Part shown: positions 25,603-33,853 of the stretch, one piece after another
Numbering within the stretch: position 1 is the first letter of the stretch
Layout of the letters: each line of letters starts with the position of its first letter
Assembly: GCF_026104355.1 (NCBI RefSeq)
Contig: NZ_CP110535.1
Location: 620,001 to 684,000, forward strand
Length of the DNA: 64,000 nucleotides
Source of the DNA: Halomonas sp. BDJS001
GTDB lineage: Bacteria > Pseudomonadota > Gammaproteobacteria > Pseudomonadales > Halomonadaceae
Direction of reading: 5' to 3'
The notes under the pieces: model-generated
What the model was told of the DNA's origin: nothing
The model's database searches: none
The model's input: the letters and a program-made list of their open reading frames with translations, nothing else
Position numbers and translations under genes: made by a program

Positions 25603-25643
25603 CGACATTGGCCCACGGCAAACGCTGTATAGCAGCAGACGTA

Positions 25644-25692
25644 TAACAATAAACGTTTAACAATCAGGGCGTAACAATTCTCCCATAACAAT
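25644..25692 (+). repeat. four TAACAAT repeats at a 14-bp period
   Basis: TAACAAT occurs at 25644, 25658, 25672 and 25686, exactly 14 bases apart, with unrelated 7-base spacers. The last copy ends 75 bases before the permease ATG. The first copy continues as AACAATAA. Regular spacing with unlike spacers points to repeated protein binding on DNA or RNA rather than recent duplication. Confidence 0.8.
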
Positions 25693-25767
25693 ATGGAACG
25701 CAGTAAGCAGCCTATAGCAAAGCACGCCGCTGACGACACTTTCGTTCCACACCATGAGGGTAAAAAG

Positions 25768-27207
25768 ATGACACAACCATCTGTTGATCAAGCGTATTTG
25801 GCCAAGCGCCAACTGCGCAAAGGCACCGCCGGCTGGATGCTGCTGGCGGGGCTAGGGGTTTCCTATGTGATTTCCGGTGACTTCGCTGGCTGGAACTTTG
25901 GTATCGCCGAAGCGGGGTGGGGCGGCTTTGCGATTGCTGCCTGTTTAATGGCACTGATGTATTTAGCGCTGGTGCTTTCACTGGCGGAAATGTCGGCGGC
26001 GATACCTGCGGCTGGGGGCGGCTACAGCTTTGCCCGCCAGGCAATGGGGCCTGCTGGCGGCTATCTGACCGGGCTGGCCGTATTGATCGAGTATGCCCTG
26101 GCACCGGCGGCCATTGTGATCTTCATCGGTGCCGCCGTAGAGTCGTTGCTGGGTATCAACGGACCGCTGGTCTACCTCATTTTCTACGCGCTGTTTATCG
26201 GCATTCACTTGGCGGGTGTGGGGGAAGCGCTAAAGGTCATGATGGTCATCAGTGGCTTGGCAGTGTTTGCCATCCTGGCCACTGCGGTCGCCCTGATCGG
26301 TGATTTTGATGCCGCCAACCTGTTCGATATTGCCCCCACCGATGCGGCGGGTGCGAGCACCTTTATGCCCTTTGGCTGGTACGGCGTCTGGGCGGCACTA
26401 CCCTTTGGTATGTGGCTGTTCCTGGCGGTAGAAGGCGTACCGCTGGCTGCCGAAGAGGCTAAGGATGCTGCCCGGGACATGCCCAAAGGCATTATCGGTG
26501 CGATGCTGTTCCTGCTCTTCACCGCGCTGTTAGTCGTGGTGCTGCTGGCCGGTGCGGCGGGTGCCGAGATGATCGGTCAAAGCGGCGTGCCGCTGGTGGA
26601 TGCGTTGAATGCAGCAGGTAACCCGACCCTGGCAACCGTGGTGAACGTGCTGGGCCTGGCGGGGCTGATTGCCTCCTTCTTCTCTATCATTTACGGCTAC
26701 AGCCGGTTGGTGTTTGCGCTCTCCCGTGCGGGGTACCTGCCCAAGGCACTGTCGCTGACCAGTGGCCGTAAAGTGCCTTATCTTGCCCTGATCGTGCCCG
26801 GCGTGTTTGGCTTTCTGGTGTCGTTAAGCGGTGAAGGCGACCTGATGCTGGGAATGGCCGTGGTCGGTGCGACGATCTCTTATGCACTGATGGCACTTAG
26901 CCATATTCTACTGCGGGTAAAACAGCCCGACCTGCCGCGTCCGTATAAAACACCTGGTGGTGTCGTCACCTCAGGGATTGCACTGGTGCTTTCTCTGGTC
27001 GCGCTCACCGGGGTATATGCCTTCGACCCACGCGCCTTTAACTACACCATCGTGCTGTTTATTGTTGGTGCAGCTTACTTCTTCCTCTACAGCAAGAATC
27101 ACCTCGTAGCGAAAACCGCCGAGGAGGAGTTTGCGCTGGTGGTCGCGTCACCTGAAGAACTGGATGATAGTGATTCAGAACCAGCGGTCACGACAGCGAA
27201 GCTGTAA
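25768..27207 (+). CDS. eat: ethanolamine permease, APC superfamily
   Basis: 479 residues with twelve predicted membrane segments. The N-terminal RKGTAGWMLLAGLGVSYVISGDFAGWNFG and the later PFGMWLFLAVEGVPLAAEEAKD resemble the Eat ethanolamine permeases of pseudomonads. I chose the ATG at 25768, with GAGGGT seven bases ahead; an earlier in-frame ATG at 25693 begins within the repeat array and would add 25 residues without a ribosome site. It imports ethanolamine for EutBC, encoded just upstream, in place of the EutH transporter found in microcompartment operons. A strong terminator follows. Confidence 0.92.
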   Translation: MTQPSVDQAYLAKRQLRKGTAGWMLLAGLGVSYVISGDFAGWNFGIAEAGWGGFAIAACLMALMYLALVLSLAEMSAAIPAAGGGYSFARQAMGPAGGYLTGLAVLIEYALAPAAIVIFIGAAVESLLGINGPLVYLIFYALFIGIHLAGVGEALKVMMVISGLAVFAILATAVALIGDFDAANLFDIAPTDAAGASTFMPFGWYGVWAALPFGMWLFLAVEGVPLAAEEAKDAARDMPKGIIGAMLFLLFTALLVVVLLAGAAGAEMIGQSGVPLVDALNAAGNPTLATVVNVLGLAGLIASFFSIIYGYSRLVFALSRAGYLPKALSLTSGRKVPYLALIVPGVFGFLVSLSGEGDLMLGMAVVGATISYALMALSHILLRVKQPDLPRPYKTPGGVVTSGIALVLSLVALTGVYAFDPRAFNYTIVLFIVGAAYFFLYSKNHLVAKTAEEEFALVVASPEELDDSDSEPAVTTAKL

Positions 27208-27235
27208 TTTGCGAGGCTAATCGCCTAGGCTGAAC

Positions 27236-27267
27236 AAGCCTCTTTGCCCTGCGGCAAAGAGGCTTTT
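27236..27267 (+). terminator. rho-independent terminator after the ethanolamine genes
   Basis: AAGCCTCTTTGCC and GGCAAAGAGGCTT form a 13-base perfect stem with a CTGC loop, followed by TTCT. It ends the eutBC-eat transcript. Confidence 0.9.
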
Positions 27268-27290
27268 CTGGCTAATGATAAGGAGTCGCC

Positions 27291-27785
27291 ATGGCGTTGA
27301 CATTTAATAGTCGAAACGAGCAGCAGCGCTGGTACTCCGTTGATGATGGCGTGATGGGCGGCGTTTCAAGGAGTGGTTTTTGCGTTACCGATGGCGTAGG
27401 TCGCTTTCAGGGCGAGGTGTCGCTTGAAAACGGGGGTGGCTTTGCCTCCGTTCGCCGCGAGCCCAACGGTTTTGAGCCAACACTAGCGGATGCGCAGGGC
27501 ATCGCGCTGACCGTGCGGGGCGACGGGCGTACCTATCAACTACGTCTGAAAAGCACCGCTCTGGGCGATGCTTCAGCGTACCGAGTGAAATTTGCACCTG
27601 ATCAAGATGCCTGGGAGACGCTGCACTTTTCATGGGATGCTTTTGAGGCAGTGCAGCGGGGAACGGTATTGAGTGACGCCCCAGCAATAACGCCAAGCGA
27701 GATTCACCAGCTCGGCTTTTTGATTGCTGACCGCACTTCCGGAGCCTTTTGCTTAGAGGTCAAACATATAGAGCCCTTGCGCTAA
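27291..27785 (+). CDS. CIA30-family protein
   Basis: 164 residues, soluble, no signal peptide. The start FNSRNEQQRWYSVDDGVMGGVSRS and the core FQGEVSLENGGGFASVRR are typical of the CIA30 domain, a galactose-binding-like jelly roll first described in a complex I assembly factor. In bacteria such proteins are common and not understood. A GATAAGGAG site lies close to the ATG. It stands between a terminator and aceK, so probably has its own promoter. No function can be given beyond the fold. Confidence 0.85.
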   Translation: MALTFNSRNEQQRWYSVDDGVMGGVSRSGFCVTDGVGRFQGEVSLENGGGFASVRREPNGFEPTLADAQGIALTVRGDGRTYQLRLKSTALGDASAYRVKFAPDQDAWETLHFSWDAFEAVQRGTVLSDAPAITPSEIHQLGFLIADRTSGAFCLEVKHIEPLR

Positions 27786-27869
27786 CTGAGCACAGGGTAC
27801 CCACCAAGGTCGTCTCGCATATGGTTTCCAGTTACGCGAAGCTGGTAAAAATAATCTGGAGCCTGGCCC

Positions 27870-29630
27870 GTGAAGCACTCCCCTGCATACCGCTTAGCGA
27901 CGACGATTTTGCATGGCTTCGATGAGTATCGCGCGCGTTTTAAAGAGATCACTGCCGATGCCAGCCGTCGTTTCCGTGACGCGGCGTGGCGCGAAACGCA
28001 GCAAGCATCCGCCGAGCGCATCAATCTCTATAAGGAAAAGATTGATGACACTCTGGGGCGCTTAAAGCGTACTTTTGATCCCGAGGTGGTTTCTCACTGT
28101 GAGTGCTGGCGCGAGGCGCGCAACCACTACGCTGAGTTGATCAGTCACCGACTCGATTATGAACTCGCTGAAACCTTCTTTAACTCGCTGTTCTGCGCCA
28201 TTTTCCACCACCGCCATATCCGCAACGATTGGATGTTTGTATATAGCTCCCGGGAGGATGCCGCCCACCGCTCGGGAATTGACCTATGCCGTCGCAAACA
28301 GGTTAACGGCGACTGGCAGGGCGCGCTCAAATGGGCGCTTATCGATGCGCCCTTCGAAAATCGCTTTGCGGAAATAGACCAGGATACCCATCTCGGCGCC
28401 ACCTTCTTACGGCAGCACTTACCCTCGGCGATTTTGAACGCCAGTGATGCTGAAATCGAGTTGCTGAATAGTGTCTTTTATCGCAATAAAGGCGCCTATT
28501 TGGTGGGGCGGATCCTGGGCGGCGGCGAGCAGGTGCCGCTGGTACTGCCGGTACTCCACGGGGAAGGATTTGGTGAGCAGCAAGGGGGCGACTCCAGCCT
28601 GCACCTTGATACGGTACTGATCGAAACCGACGAGGTGTCGATTATTTTCTCCTTCACCCGCGCCTACTTCCAGGTTGAGGTAGCGGTGCCCAGGGAGTTT
28701 GTCGACTACCTTCAGCAGTTGATGCCGCACAAACCGGAAGGCGAACTCTACGCAGCTATCGGCTTCTTTAAGCATGGTAAAACCGAGTTTTTCCGGGCCT
28801 TGAACCGTCAGGTCGCCAAGCGCGCAGATCAATTTATTATTGCGCCGGGGGTGCGCGGCATGGTCATGGCGGTGTTTGTACTGCCCAGCTTTCGCACCGT
28901 GTTTAAGATCATTAAAGATAAATTCGACCCGGCCAAAGAGGTGACCCATGCCGTGGTGCGCGAGAAGTATCGGCTGGTAAAGCGCCATGACCGGGTAGGG
29001 CGCATGGCTGATACCCAGGAGTTTTCAAACTTTATTGTTCGTCAGGATCACTTTGCCCCCGAGTGTTTGGAGCATCTGCTGGAAGTGGCGCCTTCAACGG
29101 TGGTGCTACGAGATGACAAAGTCATCATCAAGCACTGCTATACCGAGCGGATGATGACACCGCTGAATATCTATCTGGAGCAGTGCAACGACAAAGAAAA
29201 GGAGATGGTACTCAAGGATTACGGCAACGCCATTAAGCAGATGGCGGCAGCGAATATTTTCCCTGGCGATATGCTGCTGAAAAACTTTGGTGTGACGCGC
29301 CATGGCCGGGTGATCTTCTACGACTATGATGAGGTCTGCTACCTCACCGAGTGCCGTTTCCGACATATCCCAAAATCCTACGGTAATGACTTTCAGGGAG
29401 GCGAAACGCTCTCCATCGGCCCCAACGATATCTTTCCAGAAGAGTTTGGGCCTTTTATGTTTGCCAATAAAGCGCTGCGCGATATGTTCATGCACCAGCA
29501 TCCTGAACTCTTTGACCCGGATTACTGGCTGGAACTGCAGCAGGCTATTATCGATGGTCGCGTCATTGATGTTTACCCTTATCGCAATAAGCAGCGCTTT
29601 GCAGGCAGTATTGGCCAGCTAGTATATTAG
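27870..29630 (+). CDS. aceK: isocitrate dehydrogenase kinase/phosphatase
   Basis: 586 residues, matching AceK at about 575-600. The bifunctional enzyme switches isocitrate dehydrogenase off by phosphorylation and back on, diverting carbon into the glyoxylate shunt during growth on acetate or other two-carbon sources. The C-terminal kinase part shows the regulatory nucleotide loop (GVRGMVMAVFVLPSF), FPGDMLLKNFGVTRHGR and the metal-binding FYDYDE. The start is GTG with TGGAG nine bases upstream; no in-frame ATG fits better. It is not beside aceAB here. It lies next to ethanolamine genes that yield acetaldehyde and acetyl units. Confidence 0.95.
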   Translation: MKHSPAYRLATTILHGFDEYRARFKEITADASRRFRDAAWRETQQASAERINLYKEKIDDTLGRLKRTFDPEVVSHCECWREARNHYAELISHRLDYELAETFFNSLFCAIFHHRHIRNDWMFVYSSREDAAHRSGIDLCRRKQVNGDWQGALKWALIDAPFENRFAEIDQDTHLGATFLRQHLPSAILNASDAEIELLNSVFYRNKGAYLVGRILGGGEQVPLVLPVLHGEGFGEQQGGDSSLHLDTVLIETDEVSIIFSFTRAYFQVEVAVPREFVDYLQQLMPHKPEGELYAAIGFFKHGKTEFFRALNRQVAKRADQFIIAPGVRGMVMAVFVLPSFRTVFKIIKDKFDPAKEVTHAVVREKYRLVKRHDRVGRMADTQEFSNFIVRQDHFAPECLEHLLEVAPSTVVLRDDKVIIKHCYTERMMTPLNIYLEQCNDKEKEMVLKDYGNAIKQMAAANIFPGDMLLKNFGVTRHGRVIFYDYDEVCYLTECRFRHIPKSYGNDFQGGETLSIGPNDIFPEEFGPFMFANKALRDMFMHQHPELFDPDYWLELQQAIIDGRVIDVYPYRNKQRFAGSIGQLVY

Positions 29631-29673
29631 ATGGCGATTGAAGGTGTAGTGAATCATAACCGACGAGGTAGTC

Positions 29674-30387
29674 ATGGCAGCAAGCCCGCATTTGGTGGTG
29701 TTTACCGGCTCGGGGATTAGCGCCGAGAGCGGGATTAAAACCTTTCGTGCCAGTGATGGCCTGTGGGAGAACCATCCAGTTGAGGATGTGGCTACCCCCG
29801 AAGCGTGGCAGCGTAACCCGCAGCAGGTGTTGGATTTTTACAATCAGCGCCGGGAGCAGATTCGCCGCGCTAAGCCCAACGCCGCCCATAGAGCGTTGGC
29901 TGCTCTTGAGCAAGACGGTTTCAGCGTCAGTATCATTACCCAGAATATTGATGACCTGCACGAGCGGGCAGGCTCCCGCCAGGTGCTTCACTTACATGGT
30001 GAAATCTTGAAAGCGCGCTCCTCCATCGACGAACGCATGCGCTACCCACTGCTCAAGGGGGGAATTGAGCTGGGTCAGGTCTGCGATAAAGGCAGCCAGC
30101 TACGTCCCGATGTGGTTTGGTTTGGCGAGTCAGTGCCGCTGTTTGCCGATGCCTGTGAGCTTGTTAGTCAGGCCGACTTTTTGCTGGTCGTCGGTACGTC
30201 GCTGGCGGTCATGCCCGCCGCTTCGCTGCTTTCGTACATCGATTACGACACCCCCTGCGCACTGGTCGACCCAGAAGCGGATAGCCTTAGCCCGCCGGGC
30301 GTGCTGGCGATTAACACCACCGCCGGTGAGGGGGTGCCAGCGCTGGTAAATCGCTGGAAACAGCAGGGTAATCTACTGCTTTCCTGA
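29674..30387 (+). CDS. SIR2-family NAD-dependent protein deacylase
   Basis: 237 residues, a short bacterial sirtuin. The NAD-binding motif TGSGISAESGIKTFR is at about residue 9, the catalytic region TQNIDDLHERAG is near 88, and HLHGEIL (catalytic His) near 108. The usual four zinc cysteines in two CxxC pairs after HGE are missing; only one Cys (QVCDKG) remains there. Comparable zinc-less bacterial sirtuins exist, so the protein may still be active. A GAGGT site lies before the ATG. It follows aceK by 43 bases in the same direction and ends five bases from the convergent bioA. Confidence 0.88.
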   Translation: MAASPHLVVFTGSGISAESGIKTFRASDGLWENHPVEDVATPEAWQRNPQQVLDFYNQRREQIRRAKPNAAHRALAALEQDGFSVSIITQNIDDLHERAGSRQVLHLHGEILKARSSIDERMRYPLLKGGIELGQVCDKGSQLRPDVVWFGESVPLFADACELVSQADFLLVVGTSLAVMPAASLLSYIDYDTPCALVDPEADSLSPPGVLAINTTAGEGVPALVNRWKQQGNLLLS

Positions 30388-30392
30388 GCTGT

Positions 30393-31664
30393 TTATTGAT
30401 CCAGAAACCACGCTTTCATGACGTCGGTAATCTTTGCCATCTCCGCTTCAGAGGTGATATAGGCGGGCATGGTATAGAGCCAGCGGCCAATGGGGCGCAG
30501 CCAGACGCCCCGCTCCCGGGCGAAGTCGCCTACGCCTTTTAGTGCCTCGGCGGAGTGCGCTTCAATCACCGCAGTGGCGCCCAGCACCCGCACGTCGGCA
30601 ACGCCGGTATGCGCGTTGAGCGCGCGGTCTTCCAGCAGTTCGCGGCGCAGTAAGCGGTTAAGTGCCGCTATCTTGCCAAGGTAATCCTCTTCCTCGAATA
30701 CCCGCAGGCTCTCCAGTGCCACGCGGCAGGCCAGCGGGTTGCCCATAAACGTCGGCCCGTGCATAAAGGCGTGCTGGGGGCTGTCGCCGATAAAGGCGTC
30801 GTGAACTCGATCCGTCGCCAAGGTGGCGGCGTGGCCTAAATAGCCGCCGGTCAAACCTTTGGAGAGAACCATTATATCTGGCGTAATGCCCGCGTGGTCA
30901 GCGGCAAATAGCTTGCCGGTGCGGCCAAAACCGGTGGCCACTTCGTCAAAGATCAGCAGCACATTAAACTCATCGCACAGTGCCCTGGCGCCAGCAACAT
31001 AGGCGGGCGAGGTCATATTGAGGCCGCCCGCCGCTTGTAAAAGCGGTTCCATCAGCAGCGCGGCAATCTCATGATGGTGGCGCTCCAATACGCTACGCAG
31101 AGCGCTAAGATCGTGTTCGATCTGCTCATCGGTGGCATCAAAAGGGGCTGTGGGCGCCGGGGCGAAGTGGTGCTGGGGCAGCAGACTGGCAAACAGGCTG
31201 TGCATGCCTTCTTCAGGGTCGCACACCGCCATGCAGCCGGTGGTGTCGCCGTGGTACGCCTTCATCAGCGAGAGCATCTTTTGCTTGCCGGGGTGGCCGG
31301 TAAGCACCTGGTACTGCAGCGCCATTTTCATCGCCACTTCCATACCCACCGAGCCGCTGTCCGAATAGAAAACGTGATTCAGACCGGCGGGGGTAATGCG
31401 CACCAGTTCGCGGGCCAGGTGGTCGGCGGGCTCATGGGTTAAGCCGCCAAGCATCACATGGCACAGCTCGCCGGCCTGTTCGCGAATGGCCGATACCAGG
31501 CGTGGGTGGCCGTAGCCGTGGATCATGCACCACCAGGAGCAGGTGGCATCCAGCAGACGCTCGCCGCTCTCAAGCACAAAGTGAGCGCCGTCACCGCCCA
31601 TCACCTTGGGCGCGGGCGTTTGGGTTTTTAGGTGTGCATAAGGATGCCAAACCGGTGTTTTCAT
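30393..31664 (-). CDS. bioA: adenosylmethionine-8-amino-7-oxononanoate aminotransferase
   Basis: 423 residues, the usual BioA length. It makes 7,8-diaminononanoate from KAPA with SAM as amino donor. Landmarks are the WHPYAHL start, LLDATCSWWCMIHGYGHP, VFYSDSGSVGMEVAMKMA, LIFDEVATGFGRTGKLFA and the PLP lysine in LSKGLTGGYLG. The start overlaps the bioD stop by four bases (ATGA type), so it is the last gene of the bioBFHCDA operon. It meets the sirtuin gene end to end with five bases between and no obvious terminator. Confidence 0.96.
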   Translation of the reverse strand: MKTPVWHPYAHLKTQTPAPKVMGGDGAHFVLESGERLLDATCSWWCMIHGYGHPRLVSAIREQAGELCHVMLGGLTHEPADHLARELVRITPAGLNHVFYSDSGSVGMEVAMKMALQYQVLTGHPGKQKMLSLMKAYHGDTTGCMAVCDPEEGMHSLFASLLPQHHFAPAPTAPFDATDEQIEHDLSALRSVLERHHHEIAALLMEPLLQAAGGLNMTSPAYVAGARALCDEFNVLLIFDEVATGFGRTGKLFAADHAGITPDIMVLSKGLTGGYLGHAATLATDRVHDAFIGDSPQHAFMHGPTFMGNPLACRVALESLRVFEEEDYLGKIAALNRLLRRELLEDRALNAHTGVADVRVLGATAVIEAHSAEALKGVGDFARERGVWLRPIGRWLYTMPAYITSEAEMAKITDVMKAWFLDQ

Positions 31665-32350
31665 AACGGCTCCAGGGAGAGATAGGGGGCGGCAGCCTCT
31701 GCACTGGGGGCATCAAGATGGGGAATAATGCCTAAACAGGGGGCGGCCAGTTTAGTATTTAGATGCGCGATGTTGGCTTCAAAACGGGCAGGTTCGGCCG
31801 CAAAGGCAGGATCCACCACGCTGCCCGCCCAACCGGCGAGTGCCAAGCCGTCGGCACGAATGGCTTCCGCCGTTAAGCGGGCATGATTTAAGCAGCCTAG
31901 CTTTAAGCCGACGACCAGGATCACCGGTAACTCTAGGGCTATCGCCAGGTCGGCAAAATCCTGCTGGTCGTTTAATGGCACGCGCCAGCCACCGGCGCCT
32001 TCAATCAGGGTGAAGTCCCTGGGTGTTTGGCTAAGCGTTTCGCCTAGTGAACTCACGATGGCACTAACCTCAAGCGGCTGGCCCGCCTCCTTCGCGGCGA
32101 GATGAGGCGCTATGGCGGGGGCAAAGGCGATGGAATTCACCGTGGCATAGTCGACCGGAGGCACACTCTGCTGCTGTAACGCCACTGCATCATCGTTACG
32201 CAGGCCTTCGCTGGTCTGCTCGCTACCTGAAGCCACCGGCTTAAGGCCCAGCGTGCTCAACTGCTGTTGGTGGGCGGCGTGCAGTAAGCCGCTGGTCACT
32301 AATGTTTTACCCGCATCGGTATCGGTGCCCGTTACAAACCAGACGTTCAT
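31661..32350 (-). CDS. bioD: dethiobiotin synthetase
   Basis: 229 residues. It forms the ureido ring of dethiobiotin from diaminononanoate, CO2 and ATP. The P-loop variant GTDTDAGKT at residue 8 and LIEGAGGWRVPL near 120 are characteristic. The ATG overlaps the stop of bioC read in its corrected frame (ATGA at 32350-32347), evidence that the bioC frame as written is off by one base near its end. It overlaps bioA by four bases downstream. Confidence 0.95.
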   Translation of the reverse strand: MNVWFVTGTDTDAGKTLVTSGLLHAAHQQQLSTLGLKPVASGSEQTSEGLRNDDAVALQQQSVPPVDYATVNSIAFAPAIAPHLAAKEAGQPLEVSAIVSSLGETLSQTPRDFTLIEGAGGWRVPLNDQQDFADLAIALELPVILVVGLKLGCLNHARLTAEAIRADGLALAGWAGSVVDPAFAAEPARFEANIAHLNTKLAAPCLGIIPHLDAPSAEAAAPYLSLEPL

Positions 32351-32387
32351 GGCGATTTTTCCAGTTGCAGCGTTAAACAGCGATAGC

Positions 32388-33128
32388 TCACCGGTAGGCC
32401 CTCCGGCTGGCGCAGTTGCTCAAAGCGCGCTTTGCAGCGGCGATATCCGCTCGGGTAAGGCTTGTGTTCGGCCGGGGAAGCTGCGCGCCAACGCCTTTAA
32501 TGGATGCCATCACGGCTTGCAGGTCGGGGTAGTAAAAGCGCTCAACGGTGGTCGTTTGTTGGTTGATAGTTAAGCCGCTTTTACTAATAGCCCGTTCGAC
32601 GTTGGCGCGATGAGGTGGTTGCAGCAACGCTTCGGGGCGCTGCCAGGCAAAGGCGATCTCTTCCAGAGTACCGGGTAGCAGCGTAGTGATATGCACTTGC
32701 CCTCTGGGAGTGAGAACGCGGTAAAGCTGATGCATCACCGCGCCGATATCGCGGCACCACTGCACCGCCAAGTTGGAAAACACCAGATCAAAGGCATGGG
32801 CATCAAACGGTAGCGCCGCCGCGTCGCCCTGCTGCCAGTGGATATTGTCACCATAGCGCTGGCGGGCTTTCGCCAGCATACCGGGCGCTAAATCTAACCC
32901 GGTCACCTGAGCGCGGGGGTAGCGTTCAGCCAAGCGCTGCGTCCAGTAGCCGGTGCCGCACCCTAGATCGAGTATTTTATAGGCGCTGTCGGGTAGCGAA
33001 TCCCTCAGCCGTTGACCTATTTGCCGCTGTGCGCTGGCGAGCATATCGTAGCGTGGGGCGGCCCGGGAGAAAGCGTGAGCAACCCGTGCCTGCCAGTTGG
33101 CATCGCTTTTCATCGTTAGCGCGTTCAT
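32388..33128 (-). CDS. bioC: malonyl-ACP O-methyltransferase, C-terminus frameshifted
   Basis: As read, 246 residues, with SAM motif ILDLGCGTGYWTQRLAERYP and LAVQWCRD. BioC masks the malonyl-ACP carboxyl so that fatty acid synthesis can build pimelate. The last 18 residues look wrong: after AAKRAL the frame yields SNCASRRAYR, whereas shifting by one base at 32422-32424 gives FEQLRQPEGLPVSYR and ends in LQLEKSP, the normal BioC tail, with its stop at 32347 overlapping the bioD start. One missing T in a short T run on the coding strand explains this. Sequencing error and real mutation are both possible. The start overlaps the bioH stop. Confidence 0.92.
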   Translation of the reverse strand: MNALTMKSDANWQARVAHAFSRAAPRYDMLASAQRQIGQRLRDSLPDSAYKILDLGCGTGYWTQRLAERYPRAQVTGLDLAPGMLAKARQRYGDNIHWQQGDAAALPFDAHAFDLVFSNLAVQWCRDIGAVMHQLYRVLTPRGQVHITTLLPGTLEEIAFAWQRPEALLQPPHRANVERAISKSGLTINQQTTTVERFYYPDLQAVMASIKGVGAQLPRPNTSLTRADIAAAKRALSNCASRRAYR

Positions 33129-33853
33129 AAAACCGCCCTATCGGCGTTAGCCATCTGGGTGGCATGGTGGGTAATCGCAGCAGCCAGCGCCTGGGGCTGG
33201 GAGAGCATGGGACAGTGGCCAACACCGGTTAAAAGCTCGCTGGCGCGGCGTTGGGCGGGGCCGATTAATGGATCGTGTTCGCCAGTGAGCCGTACCACTG
33301 GGCAAGGTGCCGCCGCTAGGCGCTGGCGATTATCAATCGACGCCAGCCAGTCCAGGCCTGCAGCGAGTGTGGTGATGTCGGCGGGTAGCGTATCCCCCAG
33401 TAAATCACCCAACTGCCGGTATGCCTGTCTGGGGCTGGGCTCGCCTTGCGCCTGCCAGCGCAAAAAGTGCTGCCAGGTCGCGGTGGGGTCGCGCTGAAAG
33501 GCGCGTCGAAAGGCGCTTAGTTCGCCGGAAGTGACACCGTCGGTAGCGCAGAAGGTGTTACCGGCACCGAGTAGAATCAGCCCGCGTGGTGGGGGCAGTT
33601 CCTCAAGTAGTGCCGCTGCCAGTAACCCACCCAATGACCAGCCGACCCATACCGCATCGCTGGCTAGTGGCACGGCCATCTCCTTCGCGAGCCCTGAAAG
33701 CGTAGCGTTAGCGCCTAGCGCAAGGGCTTCGCCATAACCAGGCCAATCGACCCCCTGGGCAGCCAAATGGGCGGGCCAGTGCTCCTCCAGTGGCTGCCAG
33801 ATACGCTGGTCGACTCCCCAGCCGGAGAGCAGCATTAAACGCAGGGGCTGCAT
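33125..33853 (-). CDS. bioH: pimeloyl-ACP methyl ester carboxylesterase
   Basis: 242 residues of alpha/beta hydrolase fold. The nucleophile elbow GWSLGG is near residue 75, the Asp is in GEHDPL and the His in GVGHCP, giving an intact triad. BioH removes the methyl ester that BioC adds, ending chain growth of the pimeloyl moiety. The ATG at 33853 is preferred because AGAGG stands five bases ahead; an in-frame codon at 33874 is possible. It overlaps bioF upstream and bioC downstream, as expected in a coupled operon. Confidence 0.92.
   Translation of the reverse strand: MQPLRLMLLSGWGVDQRIWQPLEEHWPAHLAAQGVDWPGYGEALALGANATLSGLAKEMAVPLASDAVWVGWSLGGLLAAALLEELPPPRGLILLGAGNTFCATDGVTSGELSAFRRAFQRDPTATWQHFLRWQAQGEPSPRQAYRQLGDLLGDTLPADITTLAAGLDWLASIDNRQRLAAAPCPVVRLTGEHDPLIGPAQRRASELLTGVGHCPMLSQPQALAAAITHHATQMANADRAVL

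Noticed and set aside
25644-25692. TAACAAT repeats as a CRISPR array
   Set aside because: Repeat units of 7 bases with 7-base spacers are far too short and no cas gene is present.
28419-28988. 189-codon open frame antisense to aceK
   Set aside because: Mirror frame of a well conserved gene; no support of its own.
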